In this document: in pieces, positions 33,178 through 43,141 of the stretch
How positions within the stretch are numbered: the stretch's first letter is position 1
Layout of the letters: each line of letters begins with the position of its first letter
DNA from: Candidatus Melainabacteria bacterium
GTDB taxonomy: Bacteria; Cyanobacteriota; Vampirovibrionia; 2-02-FULL-35-15
DNA: 64,000 bases
NCBI GenBank assembly: GCA_023250195.1
Contig: JAHFBF010000002.1
Coordinates: 186,001 to 250,000, forward strand
Direction of reading: 5' to 3'
Notes under the pieces: generated by a model
Told to the model about the DNA's origin: nothing
Databases searched by the model: none
What the model saw: the letters and a program-made list of their open reading frames with translations, nothing else
Made by a program: the position numbers and the translations under genes

Positions 33178-34752
33178 ATGAAAAAACGAGCATTAATCAG
33201 TGTTTATAAAAAAGACGGAATTATTGAGTTTGCTAAGGAGCTTACAGAAAAATATAACTATGAAATTATTTCTACCGGCGGCACTGCTGAACTTTTAAAG
33301 AAAAATAATATTTCTGTTATAGAAGTAAGTGAACTGACTAAATACCCTGAAATGCTTGAAGGACGAATAAAGACTTTGCATCCTGTTGTTCATGCCGGGT
33401 TGCTTGCAAGACGTGATAAACCGGACCATATGAGTAAAATCCAGAGTCTTGATATCAAGCCGATTGATATGGTGGTTATTAATCTTTATCCGTTTCAGGA
33501 AGTAGCAACTAGTCTTGAAGTGCCTTTGGAAAGAGTTATTGAAAATATTGATATTGGTGGACCGTCAATGATTAGAAGTGCTGCAAAAAATTATTCTGCA
33601 GTTACTGTAATTTGTGATTTTGATGACTATAAAACCGTTTTGCAAAATCTTGCTGAAAATAATGGGAATATTATGCTCTCTTTAAGGGAGAAATTAATGA
33701 TTAAAGCTTTTCAGACCACAGGTTTATATGATGCTGCAATATCAGACTTCTTTTCAAGATATTTTTCGAAAGATAAATCTTCTCCGAATGGAAGTCACAA
33801 TACTTTTGAGAAAAATTTAAATTTAGACTTAACCTTAAAGCAGAATTTACGTTATGGTGAAAATCCTCATCAACAGGCTGCATTGTATCTTTCATCAAAG
33901 ACAAATTTAGGTCTGGCAAATGCTAAGGTCTTGCAGGGAAAAGAACTTTCTTTTAATAACTATCTTGATTTAGACTCTGCCTGGAATATTGCCAGTGAAT
34001 TTGATATTAAAACTCCTGTTGCAGTAATTGTTAAGCATAATAATTCCTGCGGTGTTGCGATTGCACCGACTCTTTTACATGCTTATGTTGAAGCTTTGAA
34101 TACTGATCCAGTCAGTGCTTTTGGTGGGATAGTTGCTTTTAATAATTCTGTGGATGTAGAGCTTGCTTCTGAGTTAGTAAAGATATTTTTGGAAGCTATT
34201 ATTGCTCCGGACTATTCGGACGTTGCTCTTGAACTATTTAAGAAAAAACCCAATTTAAGGATTTTAAAAATTCAACCGGGAATGAGTCAGGAAAAACAGT
34301 TTGATATTAAAAAAATTGGTGAAGGGTATCTAGTTCAGGATTTTAATAATGAGATTCTGGATGTGAACAGTCTGAAAGTGGTTACAAAAAGAAAACCAAC
34401 TGAAGGAGAGATGATTGATCTTATTTTTGCATGGAAAGTCTGCAAGCATGTAAAATCAAATGCAATTGTAGTTGCAAAAGACGGTAAAACACTTGGTATT
34501 GGCGGAGGACAGACAAGCAGAGTTGCTTCTGTGGAAATTGCACTTAATCAGGCAAATTTCAATTCAAAAAATGCTGTTATGGCATCAGATGCCTTTTTCC
34601 CTTTTAAAGATAGTATTGAAGTTGCAGCAAAGGCAAACATTTCAGCGATTATTCAGCCTGGTGGAAGCATAAAAGATCCTGAAGTTATAGAAGCTTGCGA
34701 TAAATATAATATTGCTATGGTTTTTACAGGGATAAGGCATTTTAGACATTAA
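33178..34752 (+). CDS. purH: Bifunctional AICAR transformylase/IMP cyclohydrolase
   Basis: Last two steps of IMP synthesis. N-terminal cyclohydrolase domain ([17 protein letters not shown] near 5-21, ISTGGTA near 32-38, [15 protein letters not shown] near 62-76) and C-terminal transformylase ([14 protein letters not shown] near 220-233, [12 protein letters not shown] near 286-297, AFGGIVAFN near 317-325, [10 protein letters not shown] near 441-450). Length 524 is typical. glyQ starts 16 bp downstream. Confidence 0.97.
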   Translation: MKKRALISVYKKDGIIEFAKELTEKYNYEIISTGGTAELLKKNNISVIEVSELTKYPEMLEGRIKTLHPVVHAGLLARRDKPDHMSKIQSLDIKPIDMVVINLYPFQEVATSLEVPLERVIENIDIGGPSMIRSAAKNYSAVTVICDFDDYKTVLQNLAENNGNIMLSLREKLMIKAFQTTGLYDAAISDFFSRYFSKDKSSPNGSHNTFEKNLNLDLTLKQNLRYGENPHQQAALYLSSKTNLGLANAKVLQGKELSFNNYLDLDSAWNIASEFDIKTPVAVIVKHNNSCGVAIAPTLLHAYVEALNTDPVSAFGGIVAFNNSVDVELASELVKIFLEAIIAPDYSDVALELFKKKPNLRILKIQPGMSQEKQFDIKKIGEGYLVQDFNNEILDVNSLKVVTKRKPTEGEMIDLIFAWKVCKHVKSNAIVVAKDGKTLGIGGGQTSRVASVEIALNQANFNSKNAVMASDAFFPFKDSIEVAAKANISAIIQPGGSIKDPEVIEACDKYNIAMVFTGIRHFRH

Positions 34753-34768
34753 TGATATTATTTTATTT

Positions 34769-35635
34769 ATGTCTCTAACTTTTCAAGAGCTATATTTAAC
34801 GCTGAATCAATATTGGTCAGAGCAAGGCTGTGTAATTATGCAGCCATATGATATTGAAAAAGGGGCCAGTACAATGAACCCGGCTACTTTTCTTTATGTG
34901 CTTGGGGAAAAACCTTGGAATATGGCTTGTATAGAGCCATGCAGAAGGCCTACTGATGGAAGATATGGAGATAATCCAAATAGACTGCAGCATTATTTCC
35001 AATATCAGGTAATTATGAAACCATCACCGGATAATATCCAGGATATTTATTTAAACAGTCTGGAAAAAATTGGGGTAAAAACAAAAGAGCATGATATTAG
35101 ATTTGTGGAAGATAATTGGGAGTCTCCTACGCTTGGTGCATGGGGAGTAGGTTGGGAAGTCTGGCTTGATGGAATGGAAATTACCCAGTTTACATACTTC
35201 CAACAGGCAGGAGGGATAGATTTGAAACCTATTTCAGTTGAAATTACATATGGTCTAGAGAGGCTTGCTATGTATCTGCAGGATGTAGACAATGTCTTTG
35301 ATCTTAAATGGACTAAAGATATTAAATACTCAGATATCTATAAAAGAAATGAATATGAACAGAGCAAATATAATTTTGAAATTGCCAATGTGGATTCTCT
35401 ACAGAAACGTTTTGACATTTACTATGAAGAGAGTAAATTGTGTCTTGAAAATAAACTACTAATGCCTGCATATGACTATATTTTAAAGTGTTCTCATTGT
35501 TTTAATCTGCTTGATTCAAGAGGTGCTGTTAGTCGTGATGAAAGAATGGCATATATTTTACGAATAAGAAAGCTTTCAGAAGCCGCAGCTAGGTTGTATT
35601 TGGGCATAGAAGATAAAGTAAGTATTAGACAATAG
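34769..35635 (+). CDS. glyQ: Glycyl-tRNA synthetase alpha subunit
   Basis: Class II synthetase catalytic chain of the alpha2beta2 type. Seen: [20 protein letters not shown] near 15-34, [20 protein letters not shown] near 58-77, and [20 protein letters not shown] near 127-146. Length 288 is typical. glyS is not adjacent, as in many cyanobacteria. A cognate tRNA-Gly is at 55028. Confidence 0.97.
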   Translation: MSLTFQELYLTLNQYWSEQGCVIMQPYDIEKGASTMNPATFLYVLGEKPWNMACIEPCRRPTDGRYGDNPNRLQHYFQYQVIMKPSPDNIQDIYLNSLEKIGVKTKEHDIRFVEDNWESPTLGAWGVGWEVWLDGMEITQFTYFQQAGGIDLKPISVEITYGLERLAMYLQDVDNVFDLKWTKDIKYSDIYKRNEYEQSKYNFEIANVDSLQKRFDIYYEESKLCLENKLLMPAYDYILKCSHCFNLLDSRGAVSRDERMAYILRIRKLSEAAARLYLGIEDKVSIRQ

Positions 35636-35644
35636 TAAGTTGTC

Positions 35645-35953
35645 TTATACGATGGCCAGTAGTCTTAATGTAAACAATACTCCGTCAACCATTACAGTTC
35701 TATAAACAGGTTCTTCTTGTAAATCCTCATCATCTGCTAGGACAAAAAGAGATGAGTCTTTCTTCTTTGTTCTGTCAGCTCTTCTGGTTCTTGTTAATCT
35801 TGTTCTTTCACTAACAGCTGATTCTAAGGTACCCTTGTCGTACCCATCTGATTTCGCCATATTATGAAAAGCTTCTTCCCCGCTTTTATTTTGTGCACCG
35901 CTAACTTGCTTGGGAAGGTTGCTTTGTCCGGGGGTAATTCGATTTGCATCCAT
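35645..35953 (-). CDS. Small hypothetical protein (102 aa)
   Basis: Not recognised. A polar N-terminus (ITPGQSNLPKQVSGAQNKSG), a basic middle (RTRLTRTRRADRTKKKD), and a short hydrophobic C-terminal strand (VMVDGVLFTLRLLAIV). AAGGATAG lies about 12 nt before the ATG. It ends only 9 bp from the convergent glyQ stop. Confidence 0.55.
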   Translation of the reverse strand: MDANRITPGQSNLPKQVSGAQNKSGEEAFHNMAKSDGYDKGTLESAVSERTRLTRTRRADRTKKKDSSLFVLADDEDLQEEPVYRTVMVDGVLFTLRLLAIV

Positions 35954-36077
35954 TAGTTATCTCTATCCTTTTAAGTTTTTAATAATGTATAATTAGTTAT
36001 CGGTCGCTTATCCAGACTCTGTAGATAATGCTTGAGAATGGTTAATATTAAGTAAAAAGTACATTAAAAATTCATTA

Positions 36078-36803
36078 ATGATAAATAGATTAGAATTAAA
36101 ACTAGTTAAAATATCTCAATCATTCTTTTATTTTTGTCTCTGGATGTTGCAATTTATTGTATTGTCATTCTTTTGTAATATAAAACTTGAAGGACAAAGG
36201 TCTATCCCTAAGAATGGGAGATTTATACTAGCTGCAAATCATCAGAATTTTTATGATGGCTTTTTTACGGCTTATGCTCTTGGACCTTTTAAAAAAGTAA
36301 GTTTTATAATTGCTAAGAGAGCATTAAAGTCCAAATTTACACAGCTTTTAGCAAGACTTATAGGTTCTGTACTGTTAGGGAGCAGTGTTGAAGAGTATCA
36401 AAGGGTACTAAAAAATTTAAATAAGGTTTTATCACATGGGGGAAGGGTAGGGATATTTCCTGAGGGGGATATTTCACCAGGGCCAATTCCAAGAAAATTC
36501 AAAGGTGGGGTTGCTAAACTTTCAATTGATTCTAAAACAAAAGTTATTCCAATATTTTTAAGTGGGACTTATAACCTGCGATACTTTAAATACTTGCTGA
36601 GTAGGCCAACAATAACAATAAAAATTGGCAAACCAATTGAGCTTTATAATTATGTAAGTGAAAATGGGAATAATTTAGATCAAGTTGCATCTGTTCTAAG
36701 AGAACAAATTATAGATTTAGCAGCTTTGCAGGAAGCTAAGGATTTTGGTGATTCAGGAAACTTTGATTCTACCCCGTTTTTAAACACTTATACTTCAACT
36801 TAA
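36078..36803 (+). CDS. PlsC-family 1-acylglycerol-3-phosphate acyltransferase
   Basis: Phospholipid acylation at the inner membrane. Hydrophobic N-terminus (FFYFCLWMLQFIVLSFF near 16-32), NHQNFYD near 56-62 (the HX4D catalytic motif), FPEGDISPGP near 134-143, and VIPIFLSGTYNL near 165-176. Length 241 is normal. It is followed after 80 bp by an alpha/beta hydrolase gene. Confidence 0.88.
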   Translation: MINRLELKLVKISQSFFYFCLWMLQFIVLSFFCNIKLEGQRSIPKNGRFILAANHQNFYDGFFTAYALGPFKKVSFIIAKRALKSKFTQLLARLIGSVLLGSSVEEYQRVLKNLNKVLSHGGRVGIFPEGDISPGPIPRKFKGGVAKLSIDSKTKVIPIFLSGTYNLRYFKYLLSRPTITIKIGKPIELYNYVSENGNNLDQVASVLREQIIDLAALQEAKDFGDSGNFDSTPFLNTYTST

Positions 36804-36816
36804 AATAAGTGTTTTT
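36782..36816 (+). terminator. Hairpin over the acyltransferase stop
   Basis: AAACACTTA (36782-36790) pairs with TAAGTGTTT (36806-36814), followed by TT. The left arm is within the last codons of the gene. Confidence 0.45.
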
Positions 36817-36882
36817 AACTGTTTGCTGATTTGGGAATAATGGAATTGTTAGAAGGTTTGCATTATTTAAATACAAGAAATT

Positions 36883-37638
36883 ATGATTCTATCTTTTTAC
36901 GACAATAAAAAAAACGGATCAATTATTTTATTTATTCATGGTACTGCCAGTGCAAATGATATTTGGGAAAAACAGTATAAATTATTAAGTAAATCTGATT
37001 ATAGAATTATTGGAATTGATCTTAGAGGACATGGCAAGTCAGTTAATCCAGGAGGCTTTTGTACTTTGGAAGGACATCTAAATGATTTAAAAGAAACATT
37101 TGATTATATAGGGATTGATAATTGCCCAATGACTATAATTGGACATTCATTTGGTGCTGTGCTTGCTGCACGATTTGCTGAAAAATATCCTGAAAAAGTT
37201 TGTAGGCTTTTGCTTGTTTCATTACCCGCAAGAATACCAAAGATTTTGTTTAAATATTATAATTGGCTTTTAGGGAAACCAGTTGAATATCTAAAGAAAA
37301 AAATAAACCTGATATTAAAATTGCCTATAAAAAAACATTATAAGCTTGCAATATCAAGTGATCTGGATGTTGTAAGGGCCATAGTAAGAAACTCTCTTCA
37401 GCGGGATTTCTTGGCTCAGGTGCCAAAAATAAATTGTCCTGTTTATCTTTCAGTTGGACGGTTTGATTATGTGGCTTTAAAAAGTATGGTAAAAAGACTC
37501 CATAATGAGTTACCAAACTCTAACTATAAAGTATTTAACTGGGCAAGCCATAATTGTATGGAAGAGGTGCCTTCTGAATTTAACCAATGGATATTGTCAG
37601 CGCTTGCATTGCCTTTAATTCAGCATAGTATCAGATAA
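36883..37638 (+). CDS. Alpha/beta-fold hydrolase
   Basis: Substrate unknown. Seen: ILFIHGTASANDIW near residues 15-28 (oxyanion HG), IIGIDLRGHGKS near 45-56, MTIIGHSFGAVLAARFA near 84-100 (nucleophile Ser), VGRFDYVAL near 189-197 (acid) and NWASHNCMEE near 216-225 (His). All three catalytic residues are in order, so it is likely active. Membership in esterase/lipase/haloperoxidase subgroups cannot be decided. Confidence 0.88.
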   Translation: MILSFYDNKKNGSIILFIHGTASANDIWEKQYKLLSKSDYRIIGIDLRGHGKSVNPGGFCTLEGHLNDLKETFDYIGIDNCPMTIIGHSFGAVLAARFAEKYPEKVCRLLLVSLPARIPKILFKYYNWLLGKPVEYLKKKINLILKLPIKKHYKLAISSDLDVVRAIVRNSLQRDFLAQVPKINCPVYLSVGRFDYVALKSMVKRLHNELPNSNYKVFNWASHNCMEEVPSEFNQWILSALALPLIQHSIR

Positions 37639-37716
37639 AGTTCCGTAAAACCCTTATGAAAGCTGCTTTTACATGAGTTTTGTGGTATTATTTTCATACG
37701 GAATTTAGAAAAATAT

Positions 37717-38289
37717 ATGACTAAGCAAGAGATTGTAAAATATGGTGATCCTACTCTAAGAAAAGTAACCAGCAGAGTTATAAAGTTTGATAAATCGTTG
37801 AGGAAGCTTGTTGAGGATCTGTTTGAAACAATGTATGCCTCTGATGGTGTTGGTCTTGCAGCTCCTCAGATTGGTGTCAGTAAAAGAATTTTAGTTCTTG
37901 ATGTTGATTATCCTTCAAAGAGGTATATTGATGAACAAACAAAGAAAGAAACAGTTGCATATACCCCGCTGCTGTTGATAAACCCTGTACTTATTCACAA
38001 AGAAGGTCAGATTATTTCAAAAGAAGGCTGTCTTAGTTTTCCGAATGTTGTTATTGATGTAATCAGGTTTAAGAAAATCATTGTCAGGTATCAGGATTTA
38101 TTAGGAAAAGAAAGAAAACTGGCTGCTGAAGATGATTTGCTTTGTAGATGTATTCAGCATGAAATTGATCATCTTGATGGAAAGTTATTTGTAGATAAGA
38201 CAGCTGATGAAACTCAAATGAAACGAATTCTTCAAGAAGCAGGGCTTGGAGATATAGTTTCACCTCCTTCTCCAGTAATGATTGGATAA
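37717..38289 (+). CDS. def: Peptide deformylase
   Basis: Removes the formyl group from nascent N-termini. The three motifs are GVGLAAPQIG near residues 44-53, EGCLSFP near 105-111 and QHEIDHLDGKLF near 148-159 (metal Cys and two His). Length 190 is slightly longer than average. Upstream, TTCCGTA and TACGGAA (around 37642 and 37695) can close a long stem. Confidence 0.96.
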   Translation: MTKQEIVKYGDPTLRKVTSRVIKFDKSLRKLVEDLFETMYASDGVGLAAPQIGVSKRILVLDVDYPSKRYIDEQTKKETVAYTPLLLINPVLIHKEGQIISKEGCLSFPNVVIDVIRFKKIIVRYQDLLGKERKLAAEDDLLCRCIQHEIDHLDGKLFVDKTADETQMKRILQEAGLGDIVSPPSPVMIG

Positions 38290-38532
38290 ATCATCTTGTT
38301 CTTACACTAATAAATTAGTTCCAGGTATTTTGCCTCTATTAAGTTTTATAAATAGCATGTATTAGGAGTATAGCTAAAGTATATTTAAGCAATAATAAAT
38401 AATAGTTTTCTTATTACCTATTTGTAAAGATTTTAGATAAAGAAAATAAAAATAATATTAAATATCTAATGGAAGCTTAATTTTTGCTGTACGATAGGGA
38501 CTTAAAAGTAAAAGAAATAAAGGATTAAATTA

Positions 38533-38745
38533 ATGAGTACCGCTCTTAAGACCAGACATTCAAACCACATTAAGCCTGTTGATATTGTTGAAATAACATT
38601 AGCTGTACCCCAAGATCAGGTAAACATGCTCAGGCAAATGGCTATTAGATATATTCTTGACAATAACGATGAAAGTACTGCATTTAAACTTATAGATTTA
38701 ACCCATACAAAGCTTAGAAATGATATTAAGCTCTGGAAGTCTTAA
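38533..38745 (+). CDS. Small hypothetical protein (70 aa)
   Basis: Not recognised. One helical domain (VPQDQVNMLRQMAIRYILDN near 28-47). AAGGA 9 nt before the ATG supports the start. A 240-bp gene-free gap precedes it, and a bulged hairpin of the repeated type follows about 95 bp after its stop. Confidence 0.55.
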   Translation: MSTALKTRHSNHIKPVDIVEITLAVPQDQVNMLRQMAIRYILDNNDESTAFKLIDLTHTKLRNDIKLWKS

Positions 38746-38840
38746 TAAAGAGACAGGATTCGAACTTTTTTACCTGCTTTGACCGTTGGATAAGTTTGTT
38801 ATTAAACACTAAAACATTGCTCTAGCAATTGGTAATTAAA

Positions 38841-38868
38841 GGATTTGTCCCATTTATTGGGCAAATCC
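38841..38868 (+). repeat. Bulged 28-nt hairpin, orphan copy
   Basis: Arms GGATTTG/CAAATCC, bulged T at 38848, inner CCCA/TGGG, loop TTTAT. It has the same geometry as the copies at 1223, 6687, 9676, 13582, 29921 and 49673, but no plus-strand gene follows it. Confidence 0.6.
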
Positions 38869-38963
38869 GATTAAGTGTTAGGTTTGATTGAGAAAAAGCG
38901 AAATAATTTTTTAAAGTTCAAAATTTAATAAATAATAGTTGAAAAATTATGGAGCGTTATAAA

Positions 38964-39035
38964 TGGATCGGATAGGATTCGAACCTATAACCAAAGGATT
39001 ATGAGTCCTCTGCTCTACCGTTGAGCTACCGATCC
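38964..39035 (-). tRNA. tRNA with CAT anticodon (Met or Ile2)
   Basis: 72 nt on the minus strand. Acceptor GGATCGG/CCGATCC, anticodon stem-loop GGAC-TCATAAT-CC, T-loop GTTCGAATC, discriminator A. CCA is not encoded. It is an elongator-type tRNA-Met or, if the C34 is lysidinylated, tRNA-Ile2; I cannot separate these by eye. Confidence 0.9.
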
Positions 39036-39073
39036 GGCTACCGTTAACTTAATTATTATACTGCAAAAATACT

Positions 39074-41029
39074 TTAGGCACTCTTAGCTATTTGTGATTC
39101 CTTTTTAAAATCTTTTATTTTTGAAATACCTGTATTTTGCTCCGGAATTGGAAGTGTAAATTCAAATATACTGCCTTCTCCCAGTTTGCTTCGAACTGAG
39201 ATTTTACCTCCGTGCTGCTCAATAGATTTTTTAACAATAGTAAGACCTAAGCCTGTTCCTTTAATGGTGTGAACTTTGTTTTCAATTCTATAAAATCTCT
39301 CAAATATTAAAGGGATGTGCTCTTCCTGAATGCCGATACCATTGTCAATAACCTGGAATAAAACAGAATCTTCCTCTTTCTTTACTACAAGTTTTACTAT
39401 TCCATTTCCCGGTGTGTATTTGATGGCATTTGAAATTAAATTAATTAATATTCTTTCAATGTATTCTTGATGGATGTCTAGTGCTGGAAGATTTTCACTA
39501 ATGTCGGTAAGGAGTTTAATGGATTTTTTATTCGCAAGAACCATTATAGATTTAAGAGCATAGTCTATTGGTGGATAAACTTCCTGGGTTGAGAGCTGGA
39601 TTTTAGTGGAAGGTGATTCTAATCTTGATAACTCAAGTACATCATTTACCAGATTACTTAATCTGTCTGTTTCTTCATTTACAATAGATAAAAATTCAGT
39701 TCTTGTTTTTTCGTCAATTTGATCATTATGAGAACATAAAGTGTCTACATAACACTTAATACTTGTAATAGGAGTTCTTAGTTCATGGCTGACATTACTT
39801 ATGAATTCTTGTTTGATTAATTCAATTTCTGCTTCTTTTGTTCTGTCCTGAATTACGATTACTGCTCCAAGCTTTTCGTTGCTTATGTCATATAAAGGAG
39901 TTATTATTAATCTTAAATTTTTGTTTTCTCTTACAAGTTCAAAATTTAAGTATTCGTGAGAGCTTCCTTCTATATCAATAATCCTTATGTTGTTTAAGTA
40001 ATTTAGCATTTGTTCGTTTGCTTTTACATCCCAGATGTTGTTTGCTTTTTGTCCGATTAATTCATCTCCTGATCTATTTAAGAGTCTTGCTGCTGTTGGG
40101 TTTATAATCTGGATAGTGTTTTCTTTGTCCAGGACTATAACACCATCTGCAATTGACATAACTACTGACTCAAACTTGTTTCTTTCTGAGCTTAATGTTG
40201 CGATATTTGATTCTTCGTATTGTTGCAGACGCTTTGACATTTTATTAAATGCTTTTACCAGCAGTGATAGTTCTTTCCCTAAAAAACCTTTTAATGGAAG
40301 CTGAAAACCAAAACGTCCTTCACTGATTGCTTTTGCACCTTTTTCAAGCTTTCTAAGAGGTCTAGTAATTATTAATGAGTTTACAATTGCACCAATTACC
40401 GACAAAATCCAGACAAGTAGAAATATTTCAAATAAAAATGCAAGTAATTCTTTCTTTGATCCTACAATTGTAAATCCTGCATCAGCAAAACCTACCCAGG
40501 CCCAGCCTAAAAAATTGGAATTAAATTGAAGTGGCTCGGCAATGGTTAACAGCTTGCCGTTTTTTGAATATGCAATTCTTATAAAGGGTACATGATTTGG
40601 AGGAGTAACTTTGTTTGAATGATTTTTAAAGATGTCATATAAATGTGCAAATTTGCTTTTTGCTAAAACATTTCCAGCATTATCAGTAAAAACCACAAAA
40701 TACATCTCTGGATCTTTTTTACTTGTACTATTAATCAATTCTTCTAATCGTGAATTTCTTATATTATTGTTTTTGTAATCAGGAAGCAGTATTTGAGCAC
40801 CAAGCTGAGCCAGGGTTTGTGTAACCTTTAAATTATGGTTTAGCTTTAGAACCTGATTGTCTATATTTGATTGAATATCCTGAACAATTAAAAATGTACA
40901 CAACGTAATAAAAATAGAGATGCTTAAAATCAGTGAAAATATAAGCTTTACCTGGAAGCTTAAGCTGTAAAAAAAATGCTTTACGTAACCAAAATAGCGT
41001 TTTATACTGTCAATAAGGAAATTCCCCAT
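39074..41029 (-). CDS. Membrane sensor histidine kinase (HAMP-PAS-HisKA-HATPase)
   Basis: Two membrane helices ([20 protein letters not shown] near 29-48 and [20 protein letters not shown] near 192-211) enclose a ~145-residue periplasmic domain. A HAMP ([20 protein letters not shown]), a PAS ([20 protein letters not shown] near 289-308), the H-box [15 protein letters not shown] near 408-422, and ATP-binding boxes [25 protein letters not shown] and [10 protein letters not shown] follow. Size and layout match Hik33/NblS of cyanobacteria (~660 aa). No response regulator is adjacent; it follows the lpt-like genes by 18 bp, so it may share their transcript. Confidence 0.9.
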   Translation of the reverse strand: MGNFLIDSIKRYFGYVKHFFYSLSFQVKLIFSLILSISIFITLCTFLIVQDIQSNIDNQVLKLNHNLKVTQTLAQLGAQILLPDYKNNNIRNSRLEELINSTSKKDPEMYFVVFTDNAGNVLAKSKFAHLYDIFKNHSNKVTPPNHVPFIRIAYSKNGKLLTIAEPLQFNSNFLGWAWVGFADAGFTIVGSKKELLAFLFEIFLLVWILSVIGAIVNSLIITRPLRKLEKGAKAISEGRFGFQLPLKGFLGKELSLLVKAFNKMSKRLQQYEESNIATLSSERNKFESVVMSIADGVIVLDKENTIQIINPTAARLLNRSGDELIGQKANNIWDVKANEQMLNYLNNIRIIDIEGSSHEYLNFELVRENKNLRLIITPLYDISNEKLGAVIVIQDRTKEAEIELIKQEFISNVSHELRTPITSIKCYVDTLCSHNDQIDEKTRTEFLSIVNEETDRLSNLVNDVLELSRLESPSTKIQLSTQEVYPPIDYALKSIMVLANKKSIKLLTDISENLPALDIHQEYIERILINLISNAIKYTPGNGIVKLVVKKEEDSVLFQVIDNGIGIQEEHIPLIFERFYRIENKVHTIKGTGLGLTIVKKSIEQHGGKISVRSKLGEGSIFEFTLPIPEQNTGISKIKDFKKESQIAKSA

Positions 41030-41047
41030 AGCTAAAATTATACTTCC

Positions 41048-42028
41048 TTATCCTTTCTTGAATATTAATGTTTTTGGTCTGACATTTGTTATGGTATTGC
41101 TGGTCAGCTTTTTATCGTTAAAGTTAAAAACAACCTCTTCAGAAGACAGCTCTTTGTCTGCCTGACTTACTTTTGCATTACCTTTAAATATTATTTTTTC
41201 AGGTTTTTCGTTCTGGTCATCTCTTAGTAGTAATGCTTCATTACTATCCCCTTTTGTGTCTTCATAAGTAATTTTGACCCTGTTTGTTTCGCTCTTTGCA
41301 GTTACTTCGCCACTACTGTGATCTATGAAAAGCTCATCGGCATTTAATGATATTGGATTTTGTTCGTTTTTTGGTTTTGCTTTATATGGCCAAATTATAC
41401 TTTTAACTTCTCTTTTTGCATAAATATCATCTGTGTTTATATCAAATATAAATTCTTTTGCATAGGTTTCATGATTCTGTTGTTCTAGATAAGCCGGCTT
41501 TGTGTTTCCTGTAAATATTGCTTGATATGGTTTCTTGTTTTTATAGATAATTTTTGCTTCATCAGATGTTACTTTTGTATCCTGATAAACTGTCTTTATG
41601 TTTCCTTTTGCGCTTGCGTTCTCTCCATTCCAATGGAGTTCCTGGTAGTCAGAAGCAATAGTAATAGAATTGTTGTTTTTGTCTTTCAGTTCTGAAGTGG
41701 TGTTACCTTCTGCGTAAATAGTTTGATCATGAATTGAAACTGTAATTTTGTCTGCTTCAATATTTCTGTCTTTAAGTTTTATTTTTGCACGATTGTAAAA
41801 AAGAGCTTTGTCCGGCTTTCCTTCCGAATCGGTCTTAATTTTTCCATCAGGGGCTTCAATGATTGCATCTTTATATTTGATTGAGATATTTCCCTGAATA
41901 TTTATTTGTGCTTCATCTGTTTCAAGTGAATCTGCATGTTTTATTTCAAACTCTTCTGAAGCTGTTTCGCTTGCCAGTACAGTAAGCGGGAATAATAGTA
42001 TTAAAGAAAATAAAATATATTTTTTCAT
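41048..42028 (-). CDS. LptA/OstA-like periplasmic protein
   Basis: A bridge protein for lipopolysaccharide transport. Signal peptide (MKKYILFSLILLFPLTVLAS), then repeated OstA beta-jellyroll units (NIQGNISIKYKDAIIEAPDG, ADKITVSIHDQTIYAEGNTT, SAKGNIKTVYQDTKVTSDEA, EKIIFKGNAKVSQADKELSS). At 326 residues it is nearly twice E. coli LptA, with more repeats. It lies 13 bp after the LptC-like gene. Confidence 0.8.
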   Translation of the reverse strand: MKKYILFSLILLFPLTVLASETASEEFEIKHADSLETDEAQINIQGNISIKYKDAIIEAPDGKIKTDSEGKPDKALFYNRAKIKLKDRNIEADKITVSIHDQTIYAEGNTTSELKDKNNNSITIASDYQELHWNGENASAKGNIKTVYQDTKVTSDEAKIIYKNKKPYQAIFTGNTKPAYLEQQNHETYAKEFIFDINTDDIYAKREVKSIIWPYKAKPKNEQNPISLNADELFIDHSSGEVTAKSETNRVKITYEDTKGDSNEALLLRDDQNEKPEKIIFKGNAKVSQADKELSSEEVVFNFNDKKLTSNTITNVRPKTLIFKKG

Positions 42029-42041
42029 TAATTAATTATGA

Positions 42042-43061
42042 CTATGCTTTATGATTGATGATTGTTCTTACATTACCAACAGCCTGAACCTTCTTTGAAT
42101 TAACATCATAAACAATTTTATCTGCAAGTATTTTTTTATCGCCTTGAATAGCTCCAGGGTTGCCTGTTATTACAATAAAAGAGTTATTTCCATAGCTAAG
42201 AGTATTGCCATAGCATTCAGTTTTGCCATGGACAATACTTACGTTATTTTTTGCAAGAACTTTTTTATCTGGAGTAATTTTTAAATAACCGGCTTTAACA
42301 AGCTTTTCTTCAGAATTGTAAACCACATTACTGCTTGCTTCAATATTACCGGAATTATCCCATTTTATCGTGTCGGCTGAAAGAGTATCATTGTTTTTTA
42401 AAATGATTTTACCTCCATTGTTGATTAGGGCACTTGAAATTTCACCCTTGCTGTTTTTTTCAATATAAACATTTTCACCGGAAAGCTGGATGTCTTTAAA
42501 AACAGCTTCTTCTAATTTTGTGACAGTAATTTTACTTTGATCATCGTTTACCAAAGCACTTTCTCCTTTTACCGTTCCATTGTTTTTTAAGGACAGATTG
42601 AATCCTTTTTGTGCTTCAATTGATGTCCCCATCCCGAGAGATAATTGGTTGCTTTCTAAAAGAAAATCACCGGCTCTATTTTTTGTGGTTACTTTACCAA
42701 ACAGACAAATTTCTTTTGTCAGTGAGTTGGCTTTAGCATGTGGAGCTGAAAGTTCAAAAACCACTTCCTTCTCTTTGTAAACGTGTGCTTTTATGTCATT
42801 TATAGTTGCTGATTGTAAGTTACTTTCGGTATTACCTTCCTTTGCACTCAAGTCCCATCTTATTAGCCCTGTTTTTGGGTCCATTTCCCTTAACACATAT
42901 TTTTTTGCTTCAGATTCAACGAGCTGGAGAGCTGGATTTATTTCCTTTTCTGATTTTTGAACTATTGATTTACCTCTGGAGAATGAAATGACGAAGAATA
43001 TAATCATGCTAATTGTTAAAATTAGAGGAATAAATTTTGATATATTTGTTCGTTTTGGCAT
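42042..43061 (-). CDS. LptC-like membrane-anchored protein
   Basis: An N-terminal anchor helix (FIPLILTISMIIFFVISFSR near 10-29), then a long OstA/LptC-type beta region (MDPKTGLIRWDLSAKEGNTE near 59-78, VFELSAPHAKANSLTKEICL near 99-118, KKILADKIVYDVNSKKVQAV near the end). At 339 residues it is much longer than E. coli LptC (191) and resembles cyanobacterial LptC. LptBFG are not in the window. Confidence 0.78.
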   Translation of the reverse strand: MPKRTNISKFIPLILTISMIIFFVISFSRGKSIVQKSEKEINPALQLVESEAKKYVLREMDPKTGLIRWDLSAKEGNTESNLQSATINDIKAHVYKEKEVVFELSAPHAKANSLTKEICLFGKVTTKNRAGDFLLESNQLSLGMGTSIEAQKGFNLSLKNNGTVKGESALVNDDQSKITVTKLEEAVFKDIQLSGENVYIEKNSKGEISSALINNGGKIILKNNDTLSADTIKWDNSGNIEASSNVVYNSEEKLVKAGYLKITPDKKVLAKNNVSIVHGKTECYGNTLSYGNNSFIVITGNPGAIQGDKKILADKIVYDVNSKKVQAVGNVRTIINHKA

Positions 43062-43096
43062 GAAATATGATTAGAGAGTAAATTCTACCAGAATTG

Positions 43097-43128
43097 TAGT
43101 AGGGACTTACCATAGCAAGTCCCTACTA
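43097..43128. repeat. Palindromic repeat TAGTAGGGACTT type
   Basis: TAGTAGGGACTT (43097-43108) pairs with AAGTCCCTACTA (43117-43128). It lies between the TPR gene stop and the LptC-like start, and could end the upstream transcript or be a further member of the GTAGGG palindromes. Confidence 0.6.
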
Positions 43129-43141
43129 TAGTGCGTCTCTA

